Positions 32,429 to 33,053 of a DNA stretch of 33,053 bases are shown piece after piece. This DNA comes from Marinobacterium sp. (GTDB lineage: Bacteria; Pseudomonadota; Gammaproteobacteria; Pseudomonadales; Balneatricaceae). Each line of letters opens with the position of its first letter. Positions within the stretch are counted from its first letter, which is position 1. The notes under the pieces were generated by a model. That model ran no database searches. It was not told where the DNA came from and worked only from the letters and a program-made list of their open reading frames with translations. Location: NCBI GenBank assembly GCA_025800125.1, contig JAOXSF010000139.1:1-33053 (forward strand). The letters are read 5' to 3'. The position numbers and the translations under genes are program-made.

Positions 32429-33053
32429 TCAGTCGATGCTGCCGTCCACGGCATCATCACTCAGATCAACCCAGATTGTTTTCAGCTCGGTGTACTGATC
32501 ATGGGCATGGATGGAGTTATCACGGCCACCAAAACCGGACTGCTTATAGCCACCAAACGGCGTAGTAATATCACCTTCACCAAAGCAGTTAACGGTAACC
32601 GTCCCGGCACGTACCGCCTGGCCAGCACGCAGGGCTTTTTTAGCGTTGGCCGTAAATACCGATGCTGCCAGACCATACTCGGTGTCATTAGCAACCTCTA
32701 TCGCCTCTTCATAGCTGGCAACAGTAATCACCGACAATACCGGGCCGAAGATCTCTTCCTGGGCTAGAGCATCGCTATTGCTAACACCATCAAATACTGT
32801 AGGCTGAATAAAGGCACCGTCCATGGTCTCACCACCCAGTACCAGCGTTTTACCCGCGTCTTTACCCTGTGCCAGGTAACCGGACACTTTGGCAAAATGG
32901 CCTTTGTCGATCATGGCACCCAGTGCATTATCCGGGTCAAGCGGGTTGCCGATTTTCCAGCTGCGAGCATGGACTTTGATCCGCTCAAGCAACGCATCTT
33001 TAATGCCAGCCTGGACATAGTCCAAAATGGGAATCGTCTTTAACTCAACTGCT
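32429..33053 (-). CDS. PuuC-like aldehyde dehydrogenase, C-terminal part (partial)
   Basis: About 196 C-terminal residues of an ALDH are convincing (up to ~33016): IKDALLERIKVHARSWKIGNPLD, QPTVFDGV, QEEIFGPVLSV, EYGLAASVFT and the very PuuC-like end PFGGYKQSGFGG..HAHDQYTELKTIW. The enzyme would oxidise an aldehyde such as gamma-glutamyl-gamma-aminobutyraldehyde or another aminoaldehyde. Upstream of 33016 the frame stays open but reads ...ELKTIPILDY, where this family should have GQVC..(T/S)RL(L/F)V; see findings. The catalytic Cys is therefore not in view. It is the first gene of the amine cluster. Confidence 0.88.
   Translation of the reverse strand, partial: AVELKTIPILDYVQAGIKDALLERIKVHARSWKIGNPLDPDNALGAMIDKGHFAKVSGYLAQGKDAGKTLVLGGETMDGAFIQPTVFDGVSNSDALAQEEIFGPVLSVITVASYEEAIEVANDTEYGLAASVFTANAKKALRAGQAVRAGTVTVNCFGEGDITTPFGGYKQSGFGGRDNSIHAHDQYTELKTIWVDLSDDAVDGSID

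Overview
The window looks like chromosomal DNA of a free-living, probably marine gammaproteobacterium. The acnD/prpF form of the methylcitrate cycle, the GbcB-type demethylase reductase, the outer-membrane barrel protein and the metal-uptake operon all suggest an Oceanospirillales- or Pseudomonadales-like genome. This placement is inferred from gene content only. No tRNA, rRNA or CRISPR array was seen. Both window edges look disturbed: the left edge holds the 3' end of an IS30-family element, and the right edge holds an aldehyde dehydrogenase whose sequence stops making family sense in its last ~37 bases.

Layout. (1) 1-1055: IS30 remnant, then a frameshifted 2-hydroxychromene-2-carboxylate isomerase/DsbA-family gene. 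(2) 1217-8548, minus strand: a complete methylcitrate (propionate) operon in the order gntR-type regulator, prpB, prpC, acnD, prpF, closed by a clear intrinsic terminator. A 16-bp palindrome and a degenerate second copy lie in the promoter region. (3) 8612-11569, minus strand: an alpha/beta hydrolase and a large, probably secreted protein with two DUF1566 domains and a DUF4214-like end. (4) 11823-17130, plus strand: a PAS-PAS-GGDEF diguanylate cyclase, a universal stress protein, an outer-membrane barrel protein and an aldehyde dehydrogenase. (5) 17131-18541: a gene-poor stretch with a candidate structured RNA, an 18-bp tandem repeat array and an AT-rich orphan membrane-anchored protein. (6) 18849-25360, plus strand: an eight-gene metal-uptake operon. 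It encodes two small periplasmic proteins whose predicted mature ends begin with His, a His-containing membrane-anchored protein, a ZnuA/ZnuC/ZnuB-like ABC transporter, a second binding-protein-like protein without the usual metal ligands, and a GAPDH-like protein that keeps a Cys but lacks the catalytic His. (7) 25422-27484: a LysR regulator divergent from a metallo-beta-lactamase-fold lipoprotein with an altered metal motif. (8) 27552-33053, minus strand: a PuuC-like aldehyde dehydrogenase, an amine-oxidase-type FAD enzyme, a GbcB-like reductase, an AzlC/AzlD exporter pair and a GlxA-type AraC regulator. Together these suggest catabolism of an amine or quaternary amine.

The best candidate for an undescribed system is the metal operon with its degenerate binding protein and GAPDH-like pseudoenzyme. 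A second window-wide feature is the many short tandem repeats (units 13-19 bp, often 18 bp) placed just after stop codons, in promoter gaps, or in flexible protein segments.
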